Below, piece by piece: positions 1-8,826 of a DNA stretch of 64,000 nucleotides; the stretch's first letter is position 1, and the number at the start of each line of letters is the position of its first letter. Origin of the DNA: Anaerovorax sp. IOR16 (GTDB taxonomy: Bacteria; Bacillota; Clostridia; Peptostreptococcales; Anaerovoracaceae). The notes beneath the pieces are model-generated. The model saw nothing but the letters and a program-made list of their open reading frames with translations, did not search any database and had not been told where the DNA came from. Where the stretch lies: contig NZ_JADQTL010000009.1 in assembly GCF_017168145.1 (NCBI RefSeq), forward strand, positions 868,001 to 932,000, in the 5' to 3' direction. The translations under genes were made by a program, and so were the position numbers.

Positions 1-1889
1 AGAAAGGCTTGGATGTATCGAAAAGCAAGAAAGATCTCACTTCGGATTCCATTTCCGTTAAAACTATGGATGATTTACGTGACATCCCTGTTCGTGATCC
101 GGAGGTAAAACCTACATCTGATGTTCCGGCTCGTATGTCAGTGGGTCAAATGAAGATTATTGATTATATGAAGGATGATGACCTTTTCGAAAAAGGAGAA
201 TCATCTTTATTTGAGAACGGAATTGAAGAGCCGCGCTTACAGGAACAGGGAAAGGGATTAACTGAATTTGGCGAACCAGCTTCTGAATCGAGCGAACTGG
301 TGACACCATCTAAAATGCCAAGCGAAATTATGGAAGGACCTGCGAAAGGGAATTATGTTCCTCCATTTAAAGAAAAAGAAGTTGAGGAGATTCCTGTTGC
401 TAGTCCATCCTCTTCACCTTCAAAATCGGTTGTCTATAAAGAACCTCCTATTGATTTACTAAATAAGGTGTCTTCGGATAAAAATATTGGTGAAAAAGTC
501 GCATTACAAGCGAAAGCAGTAAAATTAGAAGAAACTTTACATAATTTCGGAGTCAACGCAAAAGTATCACAGGTTACAAAAGGACCGGCAGTCACTCGTT
601 ATGAAATACAGCCAAATACTGGAGTAAAGGTAAGTAGTATCGTACGTTTGGCAGATGATATTGCTTTAAATTTGGAAGCAAAGAGCATTCGTATGGAAGC
701 ACCGATTCCGGGGAAGGCGGCTGTTGGTATTGAGGTGGAAAATGACCGTGTGAATATGGTTTCGATTCGAGAGATTATTGAATCGGGTGAATTTAAAAAA
801 GCAAAATCCAAAATAACCTTTGCAGTTGGAAAGGACATTGCCGGAAAAGCCATCGTAGCAGATTTAAAAGGTATGCCTCATATGTTGATTGCAGGATCGA
901 CGGGTTCCGGAAAGAGTGTTTGCATCAATAGTTTAATTGTAAGTATTTTATACAAAGCGAAACCGGAAGAGGTAAAATTTGTACTGATTGATCCAAAGGT
1001 GGTAGAACTGAGCAATTATAATGGGATTCCTCATTTATTAATTCCGGTAGTAACCGAGCCGAGTAAAGCAGCTGCTGCATTGAATTGGGCGGTAGCCGAA
1101 ATGACAGACCGTTATAAGAAATTTGCGGAAGAAGGTGTGCGAGATCTGGAGTCCTTTAATAAGAGTGTAAAAGAAAAAAAGGAAGAAGATCGTGTTTTAC
1201 CGCAAATTGTCATTATTATTGATGAATTGGCTGATTTGATGATGGCAGCACCATCTCAGGTGGAAGAAGCTATATGCCGCTTGGCACAAATGGCTCGAGC
1301 AGCCGGCATGCATTTGATTGTAGCAACGCAGAGACCATCCGTAGACATTATTACTGGAGTCATCAAAGCAAATATTCCATCTCGTATTGCTTTTGCAGTT
1401 TCTTCTCAGTTTGATTCCAGAACGATTTTGGATATGAGCGGAGCAGAGAAACTGGTGGGAAAAGGAGATATGTTATTTAGTCCAATTGGTATGTCGAAAC
1501 CGACTCGTGTACAAGGATGTTTTATTTCAGATAGTGAAGTACATAATGTTATTGAGTTTTTAAAACAAAACGGAGAAGAGCCACAATATGCTTCAGATGT
1601 ATTGCATAGCATTGAACGAGTCAAGTCGGATGCGCGTGAGGAGGATGTGGATGAACTCTTGTCCGATGCCATTGAAACGGTTGTACGTGCAGAGCAGGCT
1701 TCCGTTTCGATGCTGCAGCGTCGCTTCCGTATTGGATATAACCGAGCAGCAAGATTGGTTGATATGATGGAATCAAGAGGCATTATTGGTCCTGCAGATG
1801 GAAGCAGACCTCGTAAAGTTTTAATGACTTTAGATGAATTAATGGGTTTAAATGAAAAAAAGGAAGAAGAGAAAGGAACAGCTGATTGA
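1..1889 (+). CDS. ftsK: DNA translocase FtsK/SpoIIIE, 5'-truncated by window edge
   Basis: Hexameric dsDNA pump that clears chromosomal DNA from the division or sporulation septum. The reading frame is open to the left edge, so the TTG at 9 is probably internal and the N-terminal membrane segments lie outside. Numbering from that TTG, residues 1-150 are a low-complexity acidic/proline linker. The motor follows, with Walker A GSTGSGKS at 296-303 and Walker [12 protein letters not shown] around D405-E406. The last 70 residues are the winged-helix gamma domain ([17 protein letters not shown]) that reads the orienting DNA motif. The stop overlaps the rimO start by 4 bases, so the two are translationally coupled. 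Whether this is the FtsK or SpoIIIE paralog cannot be told without the N-terminus. Confidence 0.95.
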   Translation, partial: KGLDVSKSKKDLTSDSISVKTMDDLRDIPVRDPEVKPTSDVPARMSVGQMKIIDYMKDDDLFEKGESSLFENGIEEPRLQEQGKGLTEFGEPASESSELVTPSKMPSEIMEGPAKGNYVPPFKEKEVEEIPVASPSSSPSKSVVYKEPPIDLLNKVSSDKNIGEKVALQAKAVKLEETLHNFGVNAKVSQVTKGPAVTRYEIQPNTGVKVSSIVRLADDIALNLEAKSIRMEAPIPGKAAVGIEVENDRVNMVSIREIIESGEFKKAKSKITFAVGKDIAGKAIVADLKGMPHMLIAGSTGSGKSVCINSLIVSILYKAKPEEVKFVLIDPKVVELSNYNGIPHLLIPVVTEPSKAAAALNWAVAEMTDRYKKFAEEGVRDLESFNKSVKEKKEEDRVLPQIVIIIDELADLMMAAPSQVEEAICRLAQMARAAGMHLIVATQRPSVDIITGVIKANIPSRIAFAVSSQFDSRTILDMSGAEKLVGKGDMLFSPIGMSKPTRVQGCFISDSEVHNVIEFLKQNGEEPQYASDVLHSIERVKSDAREEDVDELLSDAIETVVRAEQASVSMLQRRFRIGYNRAARLVDMMESRGIIGPADGSRPRKVLMTLDELMGLNEKKEEEKGTAD

Positions 1890-3208
1890 AAATATTTATT
1901 GAAACGCTTGGATGCGAAAAAAATACGGCGGATTCAGAGAGTGCTGCAGGAATTTTGGAACGCGCGGGCCATGAGATTGTATCATCGCCGATGCAGGCAG
2001 AAGCCATTATGGTTAATACGTGCGGTTTTATAAATGATGCAAAGGAGGAGTCCATTGATCGTATTTTTGACATGGCAGAATATAAGAAAAACGGAGGTAT
2101 CTTAATTGTTTCCGGATGTTTAAGTCAACGATACGGAGAAAAATTGTATGAACAAATGCCGGAAGTGGACATTTTCTTAGGAGTCAATGATTATCAAAAC
2201 TTGCCTCAAATTCTGGAACAGCATAAAAATGGAAAAAGGGCAAAGCATATAAATACGTACGAGAAGGCCTATATGGAACTGGGAAAGCGGAAGCGAACCA
2301 ATCCATCATACAGCGCTTACTTAAAAATCGCAGAGGGCTGTGATAATGTGTGTGCTTATTGTATTATTCCTGCCATTCGAGGTAGATACCGAAGCCGAAA
2401 AAAAGAAGATATTTTAGCGGAAGCAAGAGAACTATCTGAAAATGGATGTAAAGAATTGATTTTGATTGCGCAAGATGTTACGGCATATGGAAAAGATCTT
2501 TATGGAGAGTATTGCTTGCCGGAATTGGTCAATGCGCTTTGTGAGATTGAGCAGCTGCATTGGATAAGACTCATGTATTGTTATGAAGATCGTATCACGG
2601 ATGAATTGATTGCAACTATGGCAAATCAAAAAAAGGTATGTCATTATATTGACATTCCGATACAGCATGGAAGTGATGTCATCCTAAAAAGTATGAATCG
2701 TCATTCTACCAGAGCTTCGATTACCAATACGATTCATCGCTTGCGTGAGGCAATTCCAGATATTCATATTCGTACGACAATGATTACGGGGTTTCCGGGA
2801 GAGAGAAAAGCAGAATTTGATGAATTGGTTGATTTTGTAAACGAAATGCGGTTTGAACGATTAGGAGTATTCTCCTATTCTAAGGAAGAGGGGACTGCAG
2901 CGGCCTCTATGAAAGGTCAGGTTCGGGAAGAAACAAAATTAAAAAGAAAAGATCTGATTATGTCTATGCAGCGTGAGATTTCCTTGGAATGCAATCGACA
3001 ACATATTGGTCAAATTCTTGAAGTGCTAGTAGTGGATCGAGAAGAAGATGGTACTTATATCGGAAGGAGCGCTTATGATGCACCGGAAATCGATAATGAG
3101 GTAATCTTTACTGCTCAAGGCGAGTATGAACCTGGTACTTTTTTACAAGTGAAAATTACAGATGCTTTTGATTATGACTTAATTGGAGAAGCGGAGGAAG
3201 AAAAATGA
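1886..3208 (+). CDS. rimO: Ribosomal protein S12 methylthiotransferase RimO
   Basis: Radical-SAM enzyme that adds a methylthio group to an aspartate of ribosomal protein S12. It has 440 residues, the usual length. Domain order: N-terminal UPF0004/MTTase domain with the three auxiliary-cluster cysteines ([19 protein letters not shown]); radical-SAM CxxxCxxC at C152/C156/C159 (GCDNVCAYC); and a C-terminal TRAM-like domain. The motifs PIQHGSD and [10 protein letters not shown] are typical. The start is a TTG at 1886 behind a GAAAGGA ribosome site and overlaps the ftsK stop. The related MiaB is less likely because the N-terminal [10 protein letters not shown] signature and ftsK/pgsA neighbours are those of RimO. 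Confidence 0.93.
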   Translation: MKIFIETLGCEKNTADSESAAGILERAGHEIVSSPMQAEAIMVNTCGFINDAKEESIDRIFDMAEYKKNGGILIVSGCLSQRYGEKLYEQMPEVDIFLGVNDYQNLPQILEQHKNGKRAKHINTYEKAYMELGKRKRTNPSYSAYLKIAEGCDNVCAYCIIPAIRGRYRSRKKEDILAEARELSENGCKELILIAQDVTAYGKDLYGEYCLPELVNALCEIEQLHWIRLMYCYEDRITDELIATMANQKKVCHYIDIPIQHGSDVILKSMNRHSTRASITNTIHRLREAIPDIHIRTTMITGFPGERKAEFDELVDFVNEMRFERLGVFSYSKEEGTAAASMKGQVREETKLKRKDLIMSMQREISLECNRQHIGQILEVLVVDREEDGTYIGRSAYDAPEIDNEVIFTAQGEYEPGTFLQVKITDAFDYDLIGEAEEEK

Positions 3209-3735
3209 ATCTACCCAATAAATTGACGATGTTAAGAATGCTATTAATTCCTGTATTTATTATTACTTTAATGACAGGCTATTCCTTTATTGCCTGCGGC
3301 ATTTTTGTTCTGGCCTCTTTAACCGATGCTTTGGATGGACACATCGCAAGAAAATACAACTTGGTTACTAATTTTGGTAAGATCATGGATCCCTTAGCAG
3401 ATAAGCTTTTGGTGGTTTCTGCACTATCTTGCTTGGTTGAATTGGGACAGGTTGCAAGCTGGATGCTTATTGTAATTTTAGCCAGAGAATTTGCAATTAC
3501 GAGTTTACGTGCCGTGGCAGCAGGAGATGGCATTGTTATTGCTGCAGCGAATTCCGGAAAACTAAAAACAATTTTACAAATGTTAGCTATTATTTTATTG
3601 CTGTTGCAAAATTATCCATTTTCTTTGTTTACATCTGTTCGTGTGGATGTCATTGTATTATGGGCAGCGGTGTTTATGACCATTTATTCGGGTATTGAAT
3701 ATATTGTAAAGAACAAAAATATTTTTTCTGCATAA
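3205..3735 (+). CDS. pgsA: CDP-diacylglycerol-glycerol-3-phosphate 3-phosphatidyltransferase
   Basis: Membrane enzyme making phosphatidylglycerol phosphate from CDP-diacylglycerol and glycerol-3-phosphate, the committed step to phosphatidylglycerol. The protein has 176 residues with about five hydrophobic segments. The CDP-alcohol phosphotransferase signature begins at D41 (DALDGHIARKY) and continues as NFGKIMDPLADK, giving the four metal-binding aspartates. The ATG overlaps the rimO stop (ATGA), so it is the last gene of the ftsK-rimO-pgsA operon. A terminator follows within 12 bases of the stop. Confidence 0.94.
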   Translation: MNLPNKLTMLRMLLIPVFIITLMTGYSFIACGIFVLASLTDALDGHIARKYNLVTNFGKIMDPLADKLLVVSALSCLVELGQVASWMLIVILAREFAITSLRAVAAGDGIVIAAANSGKLKTILQMLAIILLLLQNYPFSLFTSVRVDVIVLWAAVFMTIYSGIEYIVKNKNIFSA

Positions 3736-3745
3736 AATTAGAAAA

Positions 3746-3782
3746 ATTGCTTGAAACCAATCGTTTCAAGCAATCATTTTTT
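3746..3782 (+). terminator. Rho-independent terminator after pgsA
   Basis: A perfect 12-bp stem (3746-3757 with 3763-3774) and 5-base loop are followed by a run of six T. It closes the ftsK-rimO-pgsA operon. A possible upstream TTG start for cinA at 3747 falls inside this stem, which argues against that start. Confidence 0.9.
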
Positions 3783-3842
3783 GTCCGAATAGGAAATTGT
3801 TTATTTTCATTCGGTAAATTGCAAAAGGAAATGGAGAAGAAC

Positions 3843-5084
3843 ATGAAAGCAGCGATTTTAAGTGTAGGAACAGAACTCCTTTTTGGGGAAATATTAAATA
3901 CGAATACAAAGTATTTATCACAGCAGCTAAATGAGTTGGGAATTGATGTAATGTATCATTATACGGTAGGCGACAATCCAAAACGCCTAGCAGAAACAAT
4001 TAACGATGCATTAAATAAATGTGATTTGATTTTGACGACTGGAGGTTTAGGTCCGACTCAGGATGATATGACGAAGGAAATCGTAACGGAGATGCTGCAT
4101 GATGAATTAATTCTTAATGAATCAATATTAAAGGCACTGGAAGAACAATTTAAGAGACGTAACTGGAAGATGACGGATAATAATCGAAAGCAAGCGTACT
4201 TCCCATCAAGAGCGGTTATTTTTGAGAATAATTGTGGTACTGCACCGGGTTTTGCTTTAGAGGAAGGTATAAAAACGATTGTTTGTATGCCGGGACCTCC
4301 TAGAGAAATGCAACCTATGTTTGTCAATCAGGTAAGACCGTTCTTAGATAAAAACCGAGATGGATTTCTTGCATTTCAAATGCTTCGATTATTTGGAATC
4401 GGTGAGTCGTCGCTGGAAACGGTTCTTTTGGATTTGATTGACGAACAAACTGATCCAACTTTGGCAACGTATGCAAAGCAGGGTGAAGTCACTCTTCGAA
4501 TTGCTTCAAAAAGGAAGTCGAAGGAAGAAGCGGAGAATGCTGTAAAAGAAATGGCTGAAAGAGTAAAAGAAAAAGTTGGACAGTATATCTATAGCATGGA
4601 TGGAGAAGAACTATATGAAGTGGTTGGAAAAACACTTTTGCAAAAACACATCACTCTTTCTTGTGCAGAATCTTGTACCGGAGGATTATTTGCTGAAACA
4701 ATAACTAAAATACCGGGAATCTCTGAAGTATTTGACCGTGGGATTGTTACCTATAGTAATCGTGCTAAGATGGATGAATTGGACGTTTCGGAGAGTACAT
4801 TGAATACTTTTGGTGCAGTCAGTGAACAGACGGCAGTTGAAATGGCAGAGGGACTGCAAAAGGTTACAGGATCGGAGCTTTGTATATCCGTTACGGGCAT
4901 TGCAGGGCCTGGAGGTGCTGTCGAGGGCAAACCAGTAGGACTTATTTATATTTGTGTTCGCTATGGTGAAAAAACAGTTTGCAAGGAGCTGCGCACTGGA
5001 AATCAGGATCGCCTTTGGAATCGGAATTATACACTTTTACATATGCTATTTCTTATATTTAAAATTCTTAATGAGAATAATTGA
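3843..5084 (+). CDS. cinA: CinA-family protein (MoaB-like domain plus NMN deamidase domain)
   Basis: Bifunctional pyridine-nucleotide repair/salvage family protein. The N-terminal MoaB/MogA-like domain (MKAAILSVGTELLFGEI, TTGGLGPTQDD, MPGPPREMQPMF) is linked to ADP-ribose pyrophosphatase activity in the family. The C-terminal CinA domain (CAESCTGG, VTGIAGPGG) is linked to NMN deamidase activity. The chosen ATG at 3843 gives 413 residues, the family norm, and lies 7-8 bases behind AATGGAGAAG. The frame stays open upstream only through the pgsA terminator. Position directly before recA is conserved across Firmicutes. The last 25 residues depart from the usual C-terminus but no frameshift is evident. 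Confidence 0.92.
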   Translation: MKAAILSVGTELLFGEILNTNTKYLSQQLNELGIDVMYHYTVGDNPKRLAETINDALNKCDLILTTGGLGPTQDDMTKEIVTEMLHDELILNESILKALEEQFKRRNWKMTDNNRKQAYFPSRAVIFENNCGTAPGFALEEGIKTIVCMPGPPREMQPMFVNQVRPFLDKNRDGFLAFQMLRLFGIGESSLETVLLDLIDEQTDPTLATYAKQGEVTLRIASKRKSKEEAENAVKEMAERVKEKVGQYIYSMDGEELYEVVGKTLLQKHITLSCAESCTGGLFAETITKIPGISEVFDRGIVTYSNRAKMDELDVSESTLNTFGAVSEQTAVEMAEGLQKVTGSELCISVTGIAGPGGAVEGKPVGLIYICVRYGEKTVCKELRTGNQDRLWNRNYTLLHMLFLIFKILNENN

Positions 5085-5109
5085 CAGAATAAATATAATA
5101 TGGTATATT
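5081..5109 (+). promoter_or_regulatory. Upstream promoter for recA (P1)
   Basis: TTGACA at 5081-5086 and TATATT at 5104-5109 are separated by 17 bp. The -35 box overlaps the cinA stop codon. It lies about 180 bp before the recA start and has no LexA box of its own, so it could give basal expression. Confidence 0.6.
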
Positions 5110-5150
5110 TTGGAATGTATAAGTGTCGGCGTAAAATCCATTAAAATCAC

Positions 5151-5200
5151 TTGACCTTTTTTCAATCATGAATTATATTATAAATAAGAACGTTTGTTCT
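5151..5200 (+). promoter_or_regulatory. SOS-type recA promoter with LexA box
   Basis: A -35 TTGACC (5151-5156), 17-bp spacer and -10 TATATT (5174-5179) are followed by the perfect dyad AGAACGTTTGTTCT at 5187-5200. This fits the Gram-positive LexA (DinR) operator core GAAC-N4-GTTC. The box would cover the transcription start, so LexA bound there should block initiation until DNA damage. The lexA gene is not in this window. Confidence 0.85.
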
Positions 5201-5287
5201 TGTTTGTAAAAAGATACAATTGAAAAATTGTTGAGTGTAAGTATAGTAAAAATATTAAAGGTAATCAGAAGTGGAATGGAGGATATT

Positions 5288-6340
5288 GTGGCAGTTAATA
5301 AGGATGAGAAAGAAAAGGCATTAGAAGCAGCGATGCTGCAAATACAAAAGCAATTTGGAAAAGGTGCCATTATGAAGCTTGGAGATGATTCCATGAGGCT
5401 GAATGTCGGTGCTATTTCCACAGGATCGGTTAGTTTGGATATTGCTACAGGAATTGGTGGAGTTCCAAAGGGTAGAATTACCGAAGTTTTTGGTCCGGAA
5501 TCATCCGGAAAGACAACCTTGACATTACATATTATTGCCGAGGCGCAAAAAGCAGGAGGAAAAGCAGCCTTTATCGATGCGGAACATGCTTTGGACCCGG
5601 AATATGCAGGCAATTTAGGAGTAGATATTGATGATCTTTTGGTATCACAGCCGGATACCGGTGAACAGGCATTGGAAATTTGTGAAATGCTTGTACGCAG
5701 TGGTGCGATTGATATAGTAGTTGTCGATTCGGTTGCGGCTCTTGTTCCCAAGGCAGAAATTCAAGGCGATATGGGTGACAGCCATGTAGGCTTGCAGGCT
5801 CGATTGATGTCACAGGCTCTTCGTAAACTTACAGGCGCAATTAATAAATCCAACACCTCTGTTATCTTTATTAATCAGCTGCGTGAAAAAGTAGGAGTTA
5901 TGTTCGGTAATCCAGAAGTCACAACCGGTGGGCGTGCACTGAAATTCTATTCTTCTATGCGTCTGGATGTTAGGAGAATAGAGAGTATAAAATCAGGTGA
6001 TCAAATTTTAGGAAACCGTACCCGTGTAAAAATTGTAAAAAATAAAGTGGCACCTCCATTCAAGCAAGCTGAATTTGATATAATGTATGGTCAGGGAATT
6101 TCAAGACAAGGAGATTTACTGGATTGTGCAGTTGAAGCTAAAATTGTAGACAAAGCAGGTGCTTGGTACAGCTTTGATGGTAATCGCATTGGACAAGGAA
6201 GAGAAAATGTAAAAAATTACTTAGCAGAACATACTGAAATTATGGATGAACTGGAACGACGTTTAAAAGAAAGCTTGAAAAAACCAGATGCAGACTCTGA
6301 AGATTTGGTTGTTGACGAAGATGGCGTTGTGTTAGAGTAA
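5288..6340 (+). CDS. recA: Recombinase RecA
   Basis: ATP-dependent strand-exchange protein for homologous recombination and SOS induction. Walker A GPESSGKT is at residues 69-76. Other core motifs are the [10 protein letters not shown] segment, [14 protein letters not shown], the [18 protein letters not shown]-binding loop 2 region, and an acidic C-terminal tail ([14 protein letters not shown]). The start is set at GTG 5288, behind TGGAGG with 5-base spacing, giving 350 residues. An in-frame ATG at 5276 would add four residues and overlaps that ribosome site. A terminator before rplU is not obvious. Confidence 0.97.
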   Translation: MAVNKDEKEKALEAAMLQIQKQFGKGAIMKLGDDSMRLNVGAISTGSVSLDIATGIGGVPKGRITEVFGPESSGKTTLTLHIIAEAQKAGGKAAFIDAEHALDPEYAGNLGVDIDDLLVSQPDTGEQALEICEMLVRSGAIDIVVVDSVAALVPKAEIQGDMGDSHVGLQARLMSQALRKLTGAINKSNTSVIFINQLREKVGVMFGNPEVTTGGRALKFYSSMRLDVRRIESIKSGDQILGNRTRVKIVKNKVAPPFKQAEFDIMYGQGISRQGDLLDCAVEAKIVDKAGAWYSFDGNRIGQGRENVKNYLAEHTEIMDELERRLKESLKKPDADSEDLVVDEDGVVLE

Positions 6341-6389
6341 TGATTTCTGACATTTTTATCGAAAAAGTCTCTCTTTTTAATAAAATCAA

Positions 6390-6418
6390 TTGACAGTACA
6401 TGCCTTGTATGATATTAT
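6390..6418 (+). promoter_or_regulatory. Promoter of the rplU-rpmA operon
   Basis: TTGACA at 6390-6395, 17-bp spacer, TATTAT at 6413-6418. It drives an 80-base untranslated leader ahead of rplU. Confidence 0.85.
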
Positions 6419-6424
6419 AATTGA

Positions 6425-6490
6425 CTGTAAGCCGCTCAGAATAGGTTTCAGTAAAAGCGTAAGCTTACCTAGGATGGCGAGACTGGATAG
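6425..6490 (+). ncRNA. Candidate L21 (rplU) leader RNA
   Basis: The leader between the promoter and the AGGAGG ribosome site contains GTAAGC near 6427 able to pair with GCTTAC around 6463-6468, enclosing smaller helices. Firmicutes are known to carry an autoregulatory L21 leader motif at this position. Assignment here rests on position and pairing potential only; a covariance-model scan would decide it. Confidence 0.45.
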
Positions 6491-6505
6491 AGGAGGTAAA
6501 AAAGA

Positions 6506-7009
6506 ATGTATGCAGTAATTGAAACAGGTGGCAAACAGTACAGAGTACAACCTGGCGATGTAATCTCCGTTGAAAAATTAAACGTAGAAGCAGGTGCTAA
6601 GGTTGATTTTGATCGTATTTTGCTTGCAAGTGATGGAACCGCTCTTGAAATCGGAACTCCGGTTGTAGAAGCAGCAAAAGTTTCCGGAACCGTAGTTGAA
6701 AATGGTAAAGGTAAAAAGGTTATCATCTTTAAGTACAAATCCAAGAAGGATTTCAGAAAGAAGCAGGGTCACAGACAGCCTTACACAATGATTAAGATTG
6801 ATGAGGTTTCTGTTAACGGTAAATCCGAAAAAGCAGCAGCGCAAGTTGAAGAAACAGCAAAAGCTGTAGAAGAAAAACCGGCAAAGACTTCTTTGAAGTC
6901 CATGAAAAAAGCAGAACTTATCGCATATGCAAAAGAAATGAATGTTGAAATCAATGAAAAAGCAACAAATGCAGAGTTGATTGCAACCATTGAAGCAGCA
7001 ATCAAATAA
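6506..7009 (+). CDS. rplU: 50S ribosomal protein L21 with C-terminal extension
   Basis: Ribosomal protein L21, a 23S rRNA-binding protein of the large subunit. Residues 1-102 are canonical (MYAVIETGGKQYRVQPGD, FKYKSKKDFRKKQGHRQ, PYTMIKIDEV). The protein then continues for about 65 residues: an Ala/Glu/Lys-rich linker and a final segment (LKSMKKAELIAYAKEMNVE, ATNAELIATIEAAI) that resembles a SAP or Rho-N type nucleic-acid-binding helical domain. Standard bacterial L21 is 102-104 residues. The start is ATG 6506 behind AGGAGG. It is followed directly by rpmA, without the usual prp gene between. Confidence 0.95.
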   Translation: MYAVIETGGKQYRVQPGDVISVEKLNVEAGAKVDFDRILLASDGTALEIGTPVVEAAKVSGTVVENGKGKKVIIFKYKSKKDFRKKQGHRQPYTMIKIDEVSVNGKSEKAAAQVEETAKAVEEKPAKTSLKSMKKAELIAYAKEMNVEINEKATNAELIATIEAAIK

Positions 7010-7045
7010 TTTCTTATTCAGAAATAGTAAGGAGGTGTCTGATCT

Positions 7046-7306
7046 ATGGCAAGTAAAAAGGGAGTCGGTAGTTCCAAGAACGGTCGAGATAGTGAGTCGA
7101 AACGATTAGGTGTCAAGAGAGCAGACGGTCAGTATGTTAACGCTGGCAGCATTTTGGTTCGACAGAGAGGGACTAAATTTCATCCCGGAAATAATGTAGG
7201 CATTGGCGGAGACGATACTTTATTTGCAAAAGAGTCTGGTATTGTTAAATTCGAAAGATATGACAAAACTAGAAAGCAAGTAAGCGTTTATCCAAAAGAA
7301 GCTTAA
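7046..7306 (+). CDS. rpmA: 50S ribosomal protein L27, without leader peptide
   Basis: L27 lies at the peptidyl-transferase centre, where its N-terminus contacts tRNA. The 86 residues begin directly [20 protein letters not shown]. Most Firmicutes make L27 with a short N-terminal extension ending in a FA or FF site that the protease Prp removes. That extension is absent, and so is the prp gene that normally sits between rplU and rpmA. A strong AAGGAGGTG ribosome site supports the start at 7046. A terminator follows 5 bases after the stop. Confidence 0.97.
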   Translation: MASKKGVGSSKNGRDSESKRLGVKRADGQYVNAGSILVRQRGTKFHPGNNVGIGGDDTLFAKESGIVKFERYDKTRKQVSVYPKEA

Positions 7307-7311
7307 AAATC

Positions 7312-7340
7312 AAGCCCCTATATTTTATAGGGGCTTTTTT
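7312..7340 (+). terminator. Terminator after rpmA
   Basis: An 11-bp stem (7312-7322 with 7326-7336) with a TTT loop, followed by T residues. It separates rplU-rpmA from obgE, so obgE may depend on readthrough or its own weak promoter. Confidence 0.9.
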
Positions 7341-7401
7341 GACGAAATTTGACAAATAAGAGAAAAAGAAAAATTAGTGAATTTAAGAATTGAGGTGGCC
7401 C

Positions 7402-8685
7402 ATGTTTGTAGATAGAGCCAAAATAACCATAAAATCTGGAAAGGGTGGAAATGGTGCCGTATCCTTTCGAAGAGAACCTTTTGTACCACAAGGTGGTCCG
7501 GATGGTGGCGATGGTGGCAAGGGTGGTGATGTTATCATCCAAGCCGATAATAATTTAAGAACCTTAATGGATTTTCGTTACAAAAGAAAATATGAGGCGC
7601 AAAACGGTGAAGATGGTCGCAAGAAGAAACAATTTGGCAAGCAGGGAGAAAATCTCATTATTAAAGTACCTCCTGGAACCGTTGTTATTGATGATGCAAC
7701 CAATTTAGTAATGAAAGATTTGGTACATCATGGAGATTCTTTTGTAGCAGCAAAAGGCGGAAAAGGAGGAAAAGGAAATGTAAATTTCAAAAACTCTGTT
7801 CGCCAAGCACCAAATTTTGCTGAAGCTGGAGGCTTTGCACAAGACAGACAAGTGACTTTGGTACTAAAATTGATCGCAGATGTAGGGCTTGTCGGATTCC
7901 CGAATGTGGGAAAATCAACGTTGTTGTCCGTTAGTACAAGTGCATCTCCGAAAATTGCCAATTATCATTTTACAACCATTGCTCCCAATTTAGGAGTGGT
8001 CCAATTATATGATACAAGTTTTGTAATGGCAGATATTCCGGGACTGATCGAGGGCGCACATACAGGCGCTGGATTGGGCTTGGATTTCTTAAAGCACATT
8101 GAACGTACAAAGATGCTCATTCACGTCGTTGATGTTTCCGGTTCGGAAGGACGAAATCCGATTGAAGATTTTGAAAAGATCAATCAGGAGCTGGCTTCCT
8201 ATGGAAAGAAATTACCTTCAAAGGTACAGCTGGTAGCTGCCAATAAAATGGACATGGCATCTGAAGAGCAATATAAGGAATTTGCTGATTATGTTCTAGA
8301 AAAAGGATATCAGGTATTTCCGATCTGTGCCCCGATTAACGAAGGCGTTACAGAGCTTTTAACCGCTGCACTGAAAGAATTAGAAATATTAAAAGATTTA
8401 CCAGAAGAAGAATTACCTTATGAATTCTTTGATTTTGAAAAAGATGATGAGGATGAAGATTATCGAGAATTATATATTTCCAAAGATGGTCCGATTTATG
8501 TTCTTACTGGTAAACAGTTGGAAAAAATCTTTAATTCTACGAATTTTAATGATGCAGGATCACTGCGATACTTGTATAAATATGTAGAGAAAAAAGGTGC
8601 GATTGAGCGTATGAAGGAAATGGGATTGGAAGACGGAGATGTCATTCGAATCATTGATTATGAGTTTGAATACATTGATGAATAA
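7402..8685 (+). CDS. obgE: GTPase Obg/CgtA
   Basis: Essential GTPase acting in 50S subunit assembly and the stress response. It has 427 residues from ATG 7402, which follows GAGGTGG. Three domains in order: the glycine-rich Obg fold (MFVDRAKITIKSGKGGNG, GGPDGGDGG); the G domain with P-loop GFPNVGKS at 165-172, switch II DIPGLIEGAH and NKMD; and a C-terminal OCT domain of about 70 residues ending in an acidic tail. An in-frame TTG at 7390 would place the ribosome site inside the gene. The rplU-rpmA-obgE order is conserved in Firmicutes. Confidence 0.96.
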   Translation: MFVDRAKITIKSGKGGNGAVSFRREPFVPQGGPDGGDGGKGGDVIIQADNNLRTLMDFRYKRKYEAQNGEDGRKKKQFGKQGENLIIKVPPGTVVIDDATNLVMKDLVHHGDSFVAAKGGKGGKGNVNFKNSVRQAPNFAEAGGFAQDRQVTLVLKLIADVGLVGFPNVGKSTLLSVSTSASPKIANYHFTTIAPNLGVVQLYDTSFVMADIPGLIEGAHTGAGLGLDFLKHIERTKMLIHVVDVSGSEGRNPIEDFEKINQELASYGKKLPSKVQLVAANKMDMASEEQYKEFADYVLEKGYQVFPICAPINEGVTELLTAALKELEILKDLPEEELPYEFFDFEKDDEDEDYRELYISKDGPIYVLTGKQLEKIFNSTNFNDAGSLRYLYKYVEKKGAIERMKEMGLEDGDVIRIIDYEFEYIDE

Positions 8686-8720
8686 AGATCAGTTCCATTA
8701 TAAAGTACAGAATTATATAA

Positions 8721-8755
8721 AAAAAGGCAGTGAGTCATATCATTGCCTTTTTTAT
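8721..8755 (+). terminator. Terminator after obgE
   Basis: AAGGCAGTGA pairs with TCATTGCCTT (one wobble) and is followed by a T run. It sits about 80 bases from the 3' end of the convergent regulator gene. Confidence 0.8.
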
Positions 8756-8826
8756 TAAATGTAGGATTTCCTAGCAGAGTGGCGAATCCGCTTTTTTTAA
8801 TCCAAATTAATTCTGTTTTTCAAGGA

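Noticed and set aside
5128-5137. A third GGCGTAAAAT, the -10 context of the two small-RNA-like modules
   Set aside because: The -35 and hairpin parts of the module do not follow, so this is probably chance in the recA upstream region.
5173-5751. A 192-codon open frame on the minus strand
   Set aside because: It lies opposite recA, has no ribosome site, and its composition is that of an antisense shadow. The same holds for other long minus-strand frames at 1406-1783, 12134-12430, 23353-23730 and 31641-32105.
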